A stretch of 64,000 nt of DNA. It comes from Paenibacillus oryzae (GTDB taxonomy: Bacteria; Bacillota; Bacilli; Paenibacillales; Paenibacillaceae). The translations under genes were made by a program, and so were the position numbers. Below the pieces are notes generated by a model. That model was given only the letters and a program-made list of their open reading frames with translations, was not told the origin of the DNA and searched no databases. The first letter of the stretch is position 1. Each line of letters opens with the position of its first letter. The stretch is taken from the NCBI RefSeq assembly GCF_001675045.1, contig NZ_LYPA01000045.1:1-64000 (forward strand), written 5' to 3'. Below, piece after piece: positions 1-8,600 of this stretch.

Positions 1-229
1 ATATTCCAGGATTTCCAGCTCCACAGATTCGTCGCCCCCACTTCCACCCCTTTAGCCCGGCTCTAATTCCGAGAGGCTATTGTATAAAAGAGAACTATGC
101 TGACTTTTTTCTCTATTTGTGTAATTATATTACCATAAACCTCCAATACTTAGGCAAACACGCCGTTCTGCGGGAACGCAGTCTAAATTAGGGAGATGTC
201 TAGAAAGAAATGGAAGCGCAGGTGAGGAC
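1..229. other. Non-coding or gene-edge stretch, no gene supported
   Basis: No frame of useful length with a ribosome binding site is visible. A minus-strand frame is open from about position 45 to the window edge and could be the first codons of a gene lying outside, possibly from a GTG at 22-24, but 8-15 residues are too few to call. The rest is AT-rich and could carry promoters. Confidence 0.3.
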
Positions 230-455
230 ATGAAAGAGGGTTTTAATATCGGATTTTACTTTATGGTCATTATATCCTTCTGAGGATGCTCAATTGGATG
301 ATCATGTATTTTATACTCTGGCAGAAGTTTTTCCTTATTACATCTATGGATTGAAGTTTATAATTGCTTCTATCCTCCTGAATATCATAGGTATGATTGC
401 GGCTTTTCTTTTGAGAAAAATGAGACAATCGCCAGGTCAGCCTTCTGCAAAATAA
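230..455 (+). pseudogene. Small membrane protein, apparently split by a +1 frame change
   Basis: An ATG at 230 behind AGGTGAGG opens a frame reading MKEGFNIGFYFMVIISF and stops at 281-283. The next frame is open from 234 to the TAA at 453-455 and encodes a protein-like stretch: an acidic segment, then a clear membrane helix (FIIASILLNIIGMIAAFLL) and a basic tail. Joined through a one-base shift near 265-281 the two halves make about 75 residues with two hydrophobic segments. Alternatively the second part is a separate 53-residue protein starting at the TTG at 294, seven bases after GAGGA. I do not recognise the family. Either a decayed gene, a sequencing indel, or a small gene with a TTG start. 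Confidence 0.4.
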
Positions 456-476
456 AATGGAACAAGCACAAATAGC

Positions 477-513
477 AGCGGTTAACAACGTATTTTCCCG
501 TTGCTAACGCGCT
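477..513. other. Stem-loop without T-tract
   Basis: Arms 477-490 (AGCG, GTTA, CAACG with one bulge) pair with 499-513 around an 8-base loop. No T-run follows on either strand, so it is not a standard intrinsic terminator. It lies between the split membrane ORF and the end of the CD3324-type gene. Confidence 0.35.
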
Positions 514-614
514 GCTCAATAAGCTGTAGCGTTATTTCTCCAAGCTGTAGCATAACTTTTCCGATTTGCTCCATGCCCGGCGCGGCACTGAATCAAGAGA
601 GAAGCCAGCAAAGC

Positions 615-881
615 TTAGGTCTGTCTTTCATAAATAATGCTTCTAATCCGCTCTTCACTCAGATGAAACGACTCCGCCAGCTGCTGTATGCCGACACCGG
701 CTTCAAAACGGCGAACAATCTCTTCGTTTCGCTGCTCCAGCTCCTTGCGGATGCCTGTTGACTCCCCCCAGCTTTGACGTTCCGTTTGAGGAATATAGAT
801 ATGCTTTCCCTTAATATATTTTTGAATTTCCTTGATCAGGCTCTCGGGCAAAACTTCCCGGGCATTTACATATTTTTTCAT
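615..881 (-). CDS. CD3324 family protein
   Basis: 88 residues. It begins MKKYVNAREVLPESLIKEIQKY and carries the block IYIPQTERQSWGESTG followed by a putative helix-turn-helix (about 55-85, ending LSEERIRSIIYER), the layout of the CD3324 family found in Firmicutes. The C-terminal half looks like a DNA-binding resolvase-type HTH, but there is no catalytic domain; the role is unknown. The start codon lies three bases after the stop of the upstream acetyltransferase-like gene and has only a weak ribosome binding site, which suggests translational coupling. Family call good, function open. Confidence 0.75.
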   Translation of the reverse strand: MKKYVNAREVLPESLIKEIQKYIKGKHIYIPQTERQSWGESTGIRKELEQRNEEIVRRFEAGVGIQQLAESFHLSEERIRSIIYERQT

Positions 882-884
882 CGC

Positions 885-1832
885 CTATACCGTTTTAAAT
901 AGTGTAATTGTACAATTTTGCTCAAAGCCGGGGTCCTCAAACCCTTCCCGGACGAGCATCGAAAAAACATCGAAATGCTTCAAAGTGATACGGGAGTAGA
1001 CATGATAAATATCTAACTGCTTCATGGAAAGCAACGTCGCTTGAAGCAATCTTTGCTTGTCTTCCTTTTTTAAAGAATAGCCGGGCCGATAATGAACACT
1101 AAAGCCGGAGGCATCCAAAAACTCGTTATCGCTTCCCTCATTGGCTTTGATGATCCGATAAAAAGCAAGGCCAGCCAGCTTTTTTGTTTCTTCATCCATC
1201 AAGGTAAGGACAATTTGATCAGCGCTTTTTTCAACAAATTGCTTTCGGATGAGTTCTACAATCTGCTCCTCGCCGTCATCCATTAAGATTTGACTGATTT
1301 CGGATAGCGCCAGATCGGTGGCAGGATAAATATTTTCATTATGAAAATCATCCGGTACGCTCCAGCTCTTTAAATCGAGGGAAAGGGTAACATTCGAAAA
1401 TTGATCACAGTTAAAGCCTAGCTGCTCCCACAACGTAATTTCCTTGTTTCTGATTTGGCCAAACTGGCTAAAAACAAATTTGAAAAGCTTTTTTCCGCCC
1501 CTTTGCTGGACGATAGAGGAGCATTTTTCTACCAGCTCATGTAAAATGGCTTCATGCCCCTCCATTACACCAAACTCAACATATCCATTAGAGGTTACTT
1601 CAGATAATGAAACTCCCATTATTGCGATTACGCTGCCGTCTTTTTCAGCAACAAAGCCGTCTTTAGTGGTTTCAGCGGCCAAATAACTATTCTTAAGCTC
1701 GCTAGCCGTCATAGCTATGCCCAGAAACTTGGGATCAAGATTAAATCGTTTGACGGTCTGATTCATCAAGCTGTGCAGCCACTCAAAGTTATCATGCTGG
1801 CCAACCCGTCTTACCATTATAGATTGTTTCAT
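885..1832 (-). CDS. GNAT-like acetyltransferase, probably tandem domains
   Basis: 315 residues, ATG behind AAAGGAG. The N-terminal half shows a GNAT-like pattern: a helix pair, then FVAEKDGSVIAIMGVSL (beta strands facing acetyl-CoA), and a conserved-looking LWEQLGF near residue 135-145 typical of the end of a GNAT fold. The C-terminal half has a second, weaker set (LAGLAFYRII; MLVREGFEDPG near the end). No clear R/QxxGxG/A acetyl-CoA loop is visible, so activity is uncertain. Followed directly by the CD3324-type gene. Substrate unknown. Could be classed only as hypothetical by strict criteria. Confidence 0.55.
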   Translation of the reverse strand: MKQSIMVRRVGQHDNFEWLHSLMNQTVKRFNLDPKFLGIAMTASELKNSYLAAETTKDGFVAEKDGSVIAIMGVSLSEVTSNGYVEFGVMEGHEAILHELVEKCSSIVQQRGGKKLFKFVFSQFGQIRNKEITLWEQLGFNCDQFSNVTLSLDLKSWSVPDDFHNENIYPATDLALSEISQILMDDGEEQIVELIRKQFVEKSADQIVLTLMDEETKKLAGLAFYRIIKANEGSDNEFLDASGFSVHYRPGYSLKKEDKQRLLQATLLSMKQLDIYHVYSRITLKHFDVFSMLVREGFEDPGFEQNCTITLFKTV

Positions 1833-1973
1833 ATGATCATCTCCTTTGACTCCATTATGGCGATTATTGGCTATTCATTAAATACTAAGAATTTTTATAA
1901 AAAATTTATGAGTTTCAAGGCCTGTGTCCTATGTACCGACATGCTTTTAGGGGCTAAAGCTATCCTTATAACG

Positions 1974-2008
1974 AAAAACGGACGCCTCTTAGCCGGCATC
2001 CGTTTTTC
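1974..2008 (-). terminator. Intrinsic terminator of the chemoreceptor gene
   Basis: Near-perfect inverted repeat (arms 1974-1986 and 1995-2007, AAAAACGGA/TCCGTTTTT core) with A-run on one side and T-run on the other. It sits 27 bases after the chemoreceptor stop on the minus strand and could act in both directions. Confidence 0.85.
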
Positions 2009-2034
2009 TTCAAATCGTTTTTAGGTGAAGCTCC

Positions 2035-3564
2035 TTATAGCTTACGAAGGATGTTTAAAAGCTCCTCCGACATTGTGCTTACTTCCTCGACAGAAGCATT
2101 AACCTGCTCCGTCAAAGCTGCTTGCGCCTGGGTTAAGCTGGACATGCTGTTGATCGTGGAAATAATATGATCAATCCGCCCATTCATCTCCAGCATGGTT
2201 CTTTCGATATCCGTGGATGCCGACTTGCTGTGATCAGCAAGCTTTCTGACCTCGCTGGCGACAATGGAGAAACCTCTGCCGTATTCCCCTGCATGAGCCG
2301 CTTCAATGGAAGCGTTAAGTCCTAACAGCCCGGTCTGATTGGAAACCTCGCTAATAAAGGAGGTAATTTCTTTGGTTTCATTCGTTTTTTCCTTCACTTC
2401 CATTGCGGCCTTATGCGATTGCTCCTGTACTTCCGCCATATCCTGAGCCTGCTCCGTTACGGACACGATGCCGCGCACGATGTCGTTAATTGCCGCCAGC
2501 AAGCCCTCCATATTTATATTGACCTGTTTAATAACTTCTTCCTTGTTGACTTCATGCGTAATATCGCGGATGGTACCGGCTACTCTTAAAGGTATGCCTT
2601 GCTCGTCGCGTACCGTTTCTCCGCCTGCTTGATACCATCTATACTCACCCTGCTTGGAACGCAAGCGATATTTCACGTTATAATCCGTCTGCCCCGTATA
2701 ATCATTCAAATGATTAGCGAAGGCCTCCATAGTGGGCGCAAAATCATCAGGGTGCAATTGATTGCTCCAGCTGCTGAGCAGGTTAGGGAAATCATGCTCG
2801 CCTTCAAAACCAATCGTTTTTCTGAATTGATCCGACCACCAGAATTCATTATTGGGATTTACAGGGTCGCCCGCAATAACCGTCATGTCCCATGGCGCCT
2901 CAACGAGCGCGCGATTAACCAGATCATAACGAACGACTAAGGAATTAAGCTCGTCCTGCTTTATCTTTTTGTCATGAATATCCAGAAGCGCACCTGCTAC
3001 CATAATGGGCTTTCCATCGGCGGAACGCGTGGTCGCCCCGATAGCCTGGAACCATTTGTACTCCCCTGCCTTTGTTTTCAAGCGGTATTCAATGTCGTAT
3101 TTAATGGTGCCGGTTCTATCCAGCAAATGATCCGCAAATAATTGCAATACTGCCTCTTTGTCTTCGGGATGGAGTAGATTTGACCAGCTTTCCAATACAT
3201 TAGGAAAATCATGCTCGTCTTTAAAGCCAATCATTCTTCGCAATTCATTGGTCCATCTAAACTCATTTTTTGGATTGACCGGATCGCCTTCAAACACATC
3301 CATCTCCCATAAGCCGATCTCGATAGCCTTTGTAATCATATCCAATCTGAGCTTGTAGTAATTTTCTCGCTCATGGATGACGGATGTCAGGCGGGCGAGC
3401 AGCTCGTTCAGTTCTGCATGCTCGGAAGATTCGTATGTAAGTTTCCCCTCTTCCTTGCGCTCAGCAAGTTCAACAACCTCTCTTAACGCATCCATAAACC
3501 GCTTCTCTGCTTGCGGCTCAGTTCCTTTGGCTGAACTTCCTCTAAGTTTGTTTAAAATAGACAT
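2035..3564 (-). CDS. Soluble PAS-PAS methyl-accepting chemotaxis protein
   Basis: 509 residues from the ATG at 3564 ([11 protein letters not shown]), chosen because AAGGGG lies 9 bases upstream; a longer frame to 3615 has no such site. No membrane segment. Two tandem PAS_3 domains (about 80-205 and 215-335), each with the same pattern (LW/PWDM, EFRWT or EFWWS, LHPED/LHPDD, W after PAC), followed by an MCP signalling hairpin whose tip reads [20 protein letters not shown] and [15 protein letters not shown]. The hairpin is short and stops soon after the descending helix, so it belongs to a short-helix cytoplasmic class. It would signal to CheA from the cytosol; ligand or cofactor not readable. 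The duplicated PAS units are very alike and look like an internal duplication. Confidence 0.9.
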   Translation of the reverse strand: MSILNKLRGSSAKGTEPQAEKRFMDALREVVELAERKEEGKLTYESSEHAELNELLARLTSVIHERENYYKLRLDMITKAIEIGLWEMDVFEGDPVNPKNEFRWTNELRRMIGFKDEHDFPNVLESWSNLLHPEDKEAVLQLFADHLLDRTGTIKYDIEYRLKTKAGEYKWFQAIGATTRSADGKPIMVAGALLDIHDKKIKQDELNSLVVRYDLVNRALVEAPWDMTVIAGDPVNPNNEFWWSDQFRKTIGFEGEHDFPNLLSSWSNQLHPDDFAPTMEAFANHLNDYTGQTDYNVKYRLRSKQGEYRWYQAGGETVRDEQGIPLRVAGTIRDITHEVNKEEVIKQVNINMEGLLAAINDIVRGIVSVTEQAQDMAEVQEQSHKAAMEVKEKTNETKEITSFISEVSNQTGLLGLNASIEAAHAGEYGRGFSIVASEVRKLADHSKSASTDIERTMLEMNGRIDHIISTINSMSSLTQAQAALTEQVNASVEEVSTMSEELLNILRKL

Positions 3565-3834
3565 TCCGTAAATTCCCCTTATCTCATGATGTGTGGTGTT
3601 TAATCGGACTTGCAATTGTCTGAAATTTCGGAATTTTTAGTTCGTGATTCCATAAAAAGTAAAACTTAATTAGTGGATGGGAGACGTGCGATGCGTGAGA
3701 CATGGCCTCTCGTGAGGTAAGAAATGCGACATCATTAGAATACTCGCTTTTCATAAATCGGTAAATAATTATCTGGCATTTTGTACAAATATGTTTATAA
3801 AAGAAATAAAAGCACCCTACTTTAGGGAATATTA

Positions 3835-4800
3835 TCATTGAATCCCATATTGACCCAAACGATCTTGCAGCTCTTTCTTCAATTCCTTAGGCAGCTCCTT
3901 GACCTCGATATCCTTGCCGAGGAAAAGCAGCCAGTTGGCCATCTCGGCCACCTCCTCTGAATCGTTGACGTTAACGTACGCTTTTAAGGAAGCTCTTGTC
4001 TGGAAAGGATCGATATAGGACAGATAAAACGTTAGTGGATGGTATTTTTTGAATTGGGCAATGGATTGAGCGCCGAGCTCCAAAACAAGGTTGAAGGACT
4101 GCTCCCTCTTGCTTAGCTTCTCAATTATTTTTTTACGGCTTAACCGCTTAATAGCGGGGTGCGGTTCCACTTCAATGAGATGATCGACGGAAAAAATGCG
4201 GCTTTTTTCTTCCACCAAGTCGAAACCTTCGATTAACCACAGCCCTTTTTCGCGATAAAGGTGCAGGGGATAGATGGGATATAACTTTGATTCGCTTCCT
4301 TCCCGAATCGTGATCCGGAGGCAGCTGTTCGAAAGCAAAATGCCAATAAGCTTTTCCAGAAGAGGATGAGGAAGGTCGGACAGCTCGAGCAAATCCGGAT
4401 TATTGCGGTTGGTGCCTTCAAACAGCAGGATTTGATTCAGCAGAACAAGATCGTCCTGCTGGTTCTGCGAAAGGAGCCCCAGCAGTTTTTCCGCCAGAGA
4501 TTGACGGCTCTTCAGATAAGGAAGCTGCTGATTCCGAGATGCCATAAAAGCGATAAACAACGCTTTGATTTCATTATCGGTAAAACGGACAGGCGGCAGA
4601 ACGGAGTTGCTCATGACAAAATAACCCCCATCCCTGCCGATCTCGGCCACCAGCGGCATTCCCATAGCCTCGATTTCCCGAATGTCCCGAACGGCGGTGG
4701 AGCGAGAGATGTTAAATTCGCGCATAAGCTCGGCAATCGTAAAGAAAGCGCGGTTATTAATATACCGCATGATGATGTTGATTCGCTCCACTTTTTTCAT
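3835..4800 (-). CDS. YafY-type HTH/WYL domain transcriptional regulator
   Basis: 321 residues, ATG five bases after GGAGG. N-terminal HTH_11 (residues 1-60: FTIAELMREFNISRSTAVRDIREIEAMG, then GRDGGYFV wing), followed by a WYL domain (about 140-220: LYPIYPLHLYREKGLWLIEGFDL) and a WCX-like C-terminal domain. Such proteins bind DNA as homodimers and respond to small ligands or nucleic acids. It is divergent from the GyrI-like gene, 101 bases away, and is the obvious candidate regulator of that pair. About 270 bases downstream, up to the chemoreceptor start, hold no gene that I can support. Confidence 0.85.
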   Translation of the reverse strand: MKKVERINIIMRYINNRAFFTIAELMREFNISRSTAVRDIREIEAMGMPLVAEIGRDGGYFVMSNSVLPPVRFTDNEIKALFIAFMASRNQQLPYLKSRQSLAEKLLGLLSQNQQDDLVLLNQILLFEGTNRNNPDLLELSDLPHPLLEKLIGILLSNSCLRITIREGSESKLYPIYPLHLYREKGLWLIEGFDLVEEKSRIFSVDHLIEVEPHPAIKRLSRKKIIEKLSKREQSFNLVLELGAQSIAQFKKYHPLTFYLSYIDPFQTRASLKAYVNVNDSEEVAEMANWLLFLGKDIEVKELPKELKKELQDRLGQYGIQ

Positions 4801-4901
4801 CGCGGCCTCCTAAACCGTATCATTTTTTGACACATTTAAAGGTTATTATAAACACAGCAGGCAAAAAGCAAAACTATTTAATTGCAAAGGATGGATAAAA
4901 C

Positions 4902-5381
4902 ATGCCAAACTATCGTCTTGAAGAAAAAGAAGCCTTTACCGTATTGGGCATTGGAACGGAGCTTAAGAGCCATTATACCGACTTTGCCGGCATCAACAAG
5001 GAGAAGCAGGATTTCTGGCAGGCGGTTAAGCAAGACGGAAGGCTCGAAGCGCTAAAGGCGGTAGCGTCAAACGACTACATCTTCGCGGTCAGCGAAGCCG
5101 TCAACAACAAAATGATGTATTACGCCGGCGTATTGACGGATGCCGCTTTGCCTGAAGCTACCCGGGTCATTCAGTTTCCACAAGGCGAATACCTTATTGT
5201 CGAGGGAGAAGCCGATACGTCCGACGCCCTCGGCAATCAGCTTACAGGAATCGCCTTTGGCCAAGTGCTGCCGGAGGCTGCGGATTTCGCCTATGTGGGC
5301 GGGCCTAACACAACCGTGGAGATGGGTCAGCGGAACGGCATGGTCTTTGGCGAGGTATGGATTCCGATCGTTAGAAAATAA
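4902..5381 (+). CDS. GyrI-like / AraC-type effector-binding domain protein
   Basis: 159 residues, ATG behind AAAGGAT. A stand-alone GyrI-like fold: starts with a strand (YRLEEKEAFTVLGIGTEL), has the FWQAVKQDGRLEAL segment, the Y-Y-AGVLTDAALPEATRVIQFPQGEYLIVEGE core and ends with FGEVWIPIVRK, as in effector-binding domains that bind small hydrophobic or cationic molecules. No DNA-binding part. Divergent from the WYL regulator and followed 22 bases later by an unknown gene, so probably a small regulated operon. Ligand unknown. Confidence 0.85.
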   Translation: MPNYRLEEKEAFTVLGIGTELKSHYTDFAGINKEKQDFWQAVKQDGRLEALKAVASNDYIFAVSEAVNNKMMYYAGVLTDAALPEATRVIQFPQGEYLIVEGEADTSDALGNQLTGIAFGQVLPEAADFAYVGGPNTTVEMGQRNGMVFGEVWIPIVRK

Positions 5382-5403
5382 ACACATGACTGGAGGAATG
5401 GAC

Positions 5404-5868
5404 ATGTCCTATGTAGTGGATTTTAAGCAGGTATCGACAATAGGCCTGGAGTCTTCGCCCGTACAGGAGGCGCTGGCTGGCCTGCGCGCGAACGAAGCCC
5501 GTTATTTTATGAACAAATATAGTCATGCATTTACCGTTACGCCGGCTGCCGAAAGCACGGAAACGCTCCAATACGTAAACCGGATACTGAAGGAGGAACG
5601 GGACATTCAATTTGCGGCCAAGCCGCTGGAAACGTCCAGCTTTCAAGTGGAAAATATAAGATGGACGTATGTTTTTTACGAGGACGGCCTAAGCGTCAAC
5701 GTCCTGTATACGATCGACGATCCCAAAAAACGTGCGGTCGGCTTCAAGCTTTCGGAAGGCATGGAGGTGCCTCAGGAGCTGGAAGGAAAGTTCAAGTTCG
5801 CCAGACAGAAGTCCAAGCTGGCGGGAACGATTCGCGGATCGTTTTTTGTCATCAAAGGAGAGTATTAA
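5404..5868 (+). CDS. Conserved-looking protein of unknown function
   Basis: 154 residues. Start at the ATG at 5404 (MSYVVDFKQVSTIGLESSPVQEAL), seven bases after GGAGG; in-frame ATGs at 5386 and 5398 fit the ribosome binding site less well. No signal peptide, membrane helix or known catalytic motif. The middle (RWTYVFYEDGLSVNVLYTIDDPKK) is strand-rich, the C-terminus (KFKFARQKSKLAGTIRGSFFVI) basic. Co-oriented and close behind the effector-binding protein, so probably in its operon. I do not recognise the family. Confidence 0.7.
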   Translation: MSYVVDFKQVSTIGLESSPVQEALAGLRANEARYFMNKYSHAFTVTPAAESTETLQYVNRILKEERDIQFAAKPLETSSFQVENIRWTYVFYEDGLSVNVLYTIDDPKKRAVGFKLSEGMEVPQELEGKFKFARQKSKLAGTIRGSFFVIKGEY

Positions 5869-6010
5869 AGATTGGAACAGGGCTCCTCTCATAGTTGCAG
5901 TCGATAAAAGGTTCACTGCGGCCATGACGGGAGCTGTTGCGTTAATAGCCTGACTTGCGGCTATATTCAAGACAGAGGCCGATAGAGGCAAGCCCCGATC
6001 TGAAATTTTG

Positions 6011-7087
6011 TTACAGTTCCCCCTCCATAAAACGAATAAGATAATCCGCAGGCTTTGCAACAAATTCAGAAAAATGGCATAAGTCCGCATAAGTCTTATG
6101 CTCCACATCATAACAGCCCAGCAGCTTGCTCCTGGGATTCCACACTAGCTGCAGGCTGGAATAATTGTCGATGTCGGCCGAAAGACGCAGTAGTTTTTGC
6201 CTGCCCGCCTTCATCTCAATGGTATCCATCCATGCAAAAAAGTCGATGTACCGGATGGCATATCCGTTTGGGGCAAGCTCAAGGCGGAGCTTGTCTCCCT
6301 TCAGAAAGCTTGCCAGCTCATGCGGCAGCTTGTAGCTCTTAAGCGCCTGTTTTTTGTTTTCGGCATTATGAAAATCCGCCGGCTCCAGCGCCTTCAAATA
6401 GTCCGCCATTTCAGTCTGCTTATTGCTGATTGCAATCGTATACGGACGTTCGCCGTCCTTTTCGGCTAATGTAACATCCGCGCCGTTCTCCACCAAAAAG
6501 GCAACCATGTCCATCGAGCCCTTGCGGGCTGCCACGGTTAAGGGAGTTGCTTCATAGGGATAAACCATATCCGGTTTGTTGTAATTGATGTCTGCTCCCT
6601 GCTGGAGTAAATATATAAGCGTTTTGTAGTCGCGGTTCGATACGGCTTGCCGCAGGACGGGTCCGGCATAAGACTTAATATCCAGGCCCAGTTCTTGAAT
6701 GAGCGGAATATTGGCTTTGTTGCCGTAGTAAGCTTGCTGATAAGCGCCTGAACCTATGTGATTAAGCTTGTCCATCTCTGCTCCGTGCTCAACCAGATAA
6801 CGAACGACGTTTTCCTTGCAATAGCGGACAGCGCTAAGGAAAGCCGGATTCTGGCGGACGTTAAGGTTGACGCCATGCTCCACGAGCAGCTTTACCACAT
6901 CGAATTGCTGCGCTACAAGCGCCAGATCAAGCGGACTTAACGTTGTATGCTTGCTAAGAGCAATGCCCTCCTCGATATTCCAGCCGTTATCAATAGCGGC
7001 CTGTAAAGACGACAGCTCGCCTTTATAAATGTGCATCGCGATTTCCGGCAGCTCCTGAAATTTTCCGATATCCTTCAGAACGATCAT
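6011..7087 (-). CDS. Ankyrin-repeat protein with a SUKH-like C-terminal domain
   Basis: 358 residues, ATG behind AAGGAGG. About six ankyrin repeats occupy residues 20-235; clear ones include SPLDLALVAQQFDVVKLLVEHGVNLN, the ENVVRYLVEHGAEMD unit and TPLTVAARKGSMDMVAFLVENGADV. The last ~100 residues (LAPNGYAIRYIDFFAWMDT through YADLCHFSEFVAKPADYLIRFMEGEL) resemble the strand-rich SMI1/KNR4 (SUKH) fold, though I cannot confirm this. Ankyrin and SUKH proteins frequently act as immunity or protein-interaction partners, but no toxin gene is adjacent. Cytosolic. Divergent from the helicase operon with about 200 bases between. Confidence 0.8.
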   Translation of the reverse strand: MIVLKDIGKFQELPEIAMHIYKGELSSLQAAIDNGWNIEEGIALSKHTTLSPLDLALVAQQFDVVKLLVEHGVNLNVRQNPAFLSAVRYCKENVVRYLVEHGAEMDKLNHIGSGAYQQAYYGNKANIPLIQELGLDIKSYAGPVLRQAVSNRDYKTLIYLLQQGADINYNKPDMVYPYEATPLTVAARKGSMDMVAFLVENGADVTLAEKDGERPYTIAISNKQTEMADYLKALEPADFHNAENKKQALKSYKLPHELASFLKGDKLRLELAPNGYAIRYIDFFAWMDTIEMKAGRQKLLRLSADIDNYSSLQLVWNPRSKLLGCYDVEHKTYADLCHFSEFVAKPADYLIRFMEGEL

Positions 7088-7286
7088 AGGTATTCCTCCT
7101 TGTACTAACGGTTTTTGAGGCTAATTTCCATTATAGAGGGCGTTTATTTGAAATCTACCGACTTTTGGCCCTCATTTTGGAAAATAGGACCGATTTTTCG
7201 CGGGCAACATGCCATCCTGCTTATTTCTCGTTATAATTAAGAAATTGATTAGGATTAACAGGATTAAGAAAGGAATGCCCGCCGTC

Positions 7287-8600
7287 ATGACGAAATTTGA
7301 GCCGAAATCAATCACCGCGCTAAGTATTGTCCAATGGCAGAGCCTGATCGCCGACTGCGCCGAAAAAGCGGCAAGCAGCCCGTATCAAGCTAACTATAGC
7401 AATGAGGTACGTTCCCTTGTTCGCCCATTCATGACGGAGCTGACTATCGAGGAGACTTGGCTGTTCGAGCTAAACGTCGGACTTTGCTTGCTGCACAAGC
7501 AGGCACCTGGAAGCCACACAGGCTACTTTGCCCATATGACGACATCCGAAACGATACTTGCAATCGAAAAACACCTCCATAGCGGTTTGCAAGCGGAGAT
7601 TGCGGTCAAACAGCAGGCACGCTTGCTGGAAACAGCCGCGTACATTCGCAAGACAGCGATTGAGGAGGAGTCGGCTCCGCCCGCCTACCTGGATATTTAC
7701 GTGGAGCTATGGATTACCTATATATCGCCTATGGCAGATAATGATGGCCTCTTTACGGAGGAGCTTGCGCGGCTGACCGAATCCGCGAAGACGGCAAACA
7801 CAGCGACAATTGAAGGCTCGCAGCGTAATACGGGAATATCAGCAGCGAGCGAGGCAGCGCGAACAAAGACAGGCGCAGCGGCGGGCACGGGTGCGGCATT
7901 TGGCAGTGGGCAGGAAAAGAAGGCCAATGGCCTCTTTGCCTATGTGGCCCGTGCCTGGATGCGCTTCTGGCTGGGAGAGGATCAAGAGGCTTGGCGGCTG
8001 CTTGAAGCGGCGGAGCGGCATCGGATAAAGCCTGCGCAGGTGCTTCGCTTTCTCCGCTTGCTGAAGGATACGAGCCAGTGGAGCCGGCTGGAGACCTGGC
8101 TGAGCCATTGCGCAACCGAGCGTATCGGACGCAGCTATGGCAGTGTGGAGGAATATGGCCGCTACTGGGATGCTGTTGTAGAGCAATTGCCGGAGGCCGA
8201 GGAAAAAATGTGGGGCGCAATTATGAGCTTGCTCCCCTATTCCAGCAGCCTTTATGAGGAGAAGCTGATGCGTTTTGGCCGCTGGCGGCAGTGGGTAGAT
8301 TACCAGCTTAGCCTCGGCAGCGATCCGCTCGACTTTCGGGTGAAGGATTTGCAGTCCATCGAGAAAGGTGCGCCGGAGACGTTGCTGCCTTTTTATCACC
8401 AAGGAGCGGAAAAATACCTGCTGCTAAAAAACCGCGACGGCTACAAGCGAGCGGTAAAGCTGCTTAAACGGCTGGCCAAGCTGTACAAAAAGTTAAAGCG
8501 CGAGCAGCAGTGGGAGGCGTATATAGATTCATTTGCCAGGCGGCATAGCCGGCTGCGGGCGCTTCAGGAGGAGCTGCGAAAAGGAGGATTGATTCCATGA
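7287..8600 (+). CDS. YwqB-like partner of the SNF2 helicase, lacking a SWIM motif
   Basis: 437 residues from the ATG at 7287 (MTKFEPKS), 12 bases after AGGA; an ATG at 7275 abuts that site and a longer frame goes to 7209, so the start is uncertain by a few codons. The chain is helical, with an Ala/Thr/Gly-rich linker at about 175-210 and a tetratricopeptide-like C-terminal half (WRLLEAAERHRIKPAQVLRF; YKRAVKLLKRLAKLYKKLKREQQWEAYI). The gene just upstream of YwqA-type helicases in Bacillales usually encodes a SWIM zinc finger protein (CxCx(n)CxH). No such motif is present here, so this is either a SWIM-less version or a related protein. It overlaps the helicase gene by 4 bases (ATGA), indicating coupled translation. 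Confidence 0.65.
   Translation: MTKFEPKSITALSIVQWQSLIADCAEKAASSPYQANYSNEVRSLVRPFMTELTIEETWLFELNVGLCLLHKQAPGSHTGYFAHMTTSETILAIEKHLHSGLQAEIAVKQQARLLETAAYIRKTAIEEESAPPAYLDIYVELWITYISPMADNDGLFTEELARLTESAKTANTATIEGSQRNTGISAASEAARTKTGAAAGTGAAFGSGQEKKANGLFAYVARAWMRFWLGEDQEAWRLLEAAERHRIKPAQVLRFLRLLKDTSQWSRLETWLSHCATERIGRSYGSVEEYGRYWDAVVEQLPEAEEKMWGAIMSLLPYSSSLYEEKLMRFGRWRQWVDYQLSLGSDPLDFRVKDLQSIEKGAPETLLPFYHQGAEKYLLLKNRDGYKRAVKLLKRLAKLYKKLKREQQWEAYIDSFARRHSRLRALQEELRKGGLIP

Noticed and set aside
1-45. Start of a minus-strand gene leaving the window
   Set aside because: Only up to 15 residues visible, with no convincing ribosome binding site for the possible GTG start.
3584-3838. 84-codon minus-strand ORF upstream of the chemoreceptor
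   Set aside because: No ribosome binding site, odd composition (many aromatic residues) and no recognisable pattern.
4801-4901. Sigma-A promoter starting TTGACA in the WYL/GyrI gap
   Set aside because: The only TATAAA-like -10 is 14 bases away, too close for a normal promoter.
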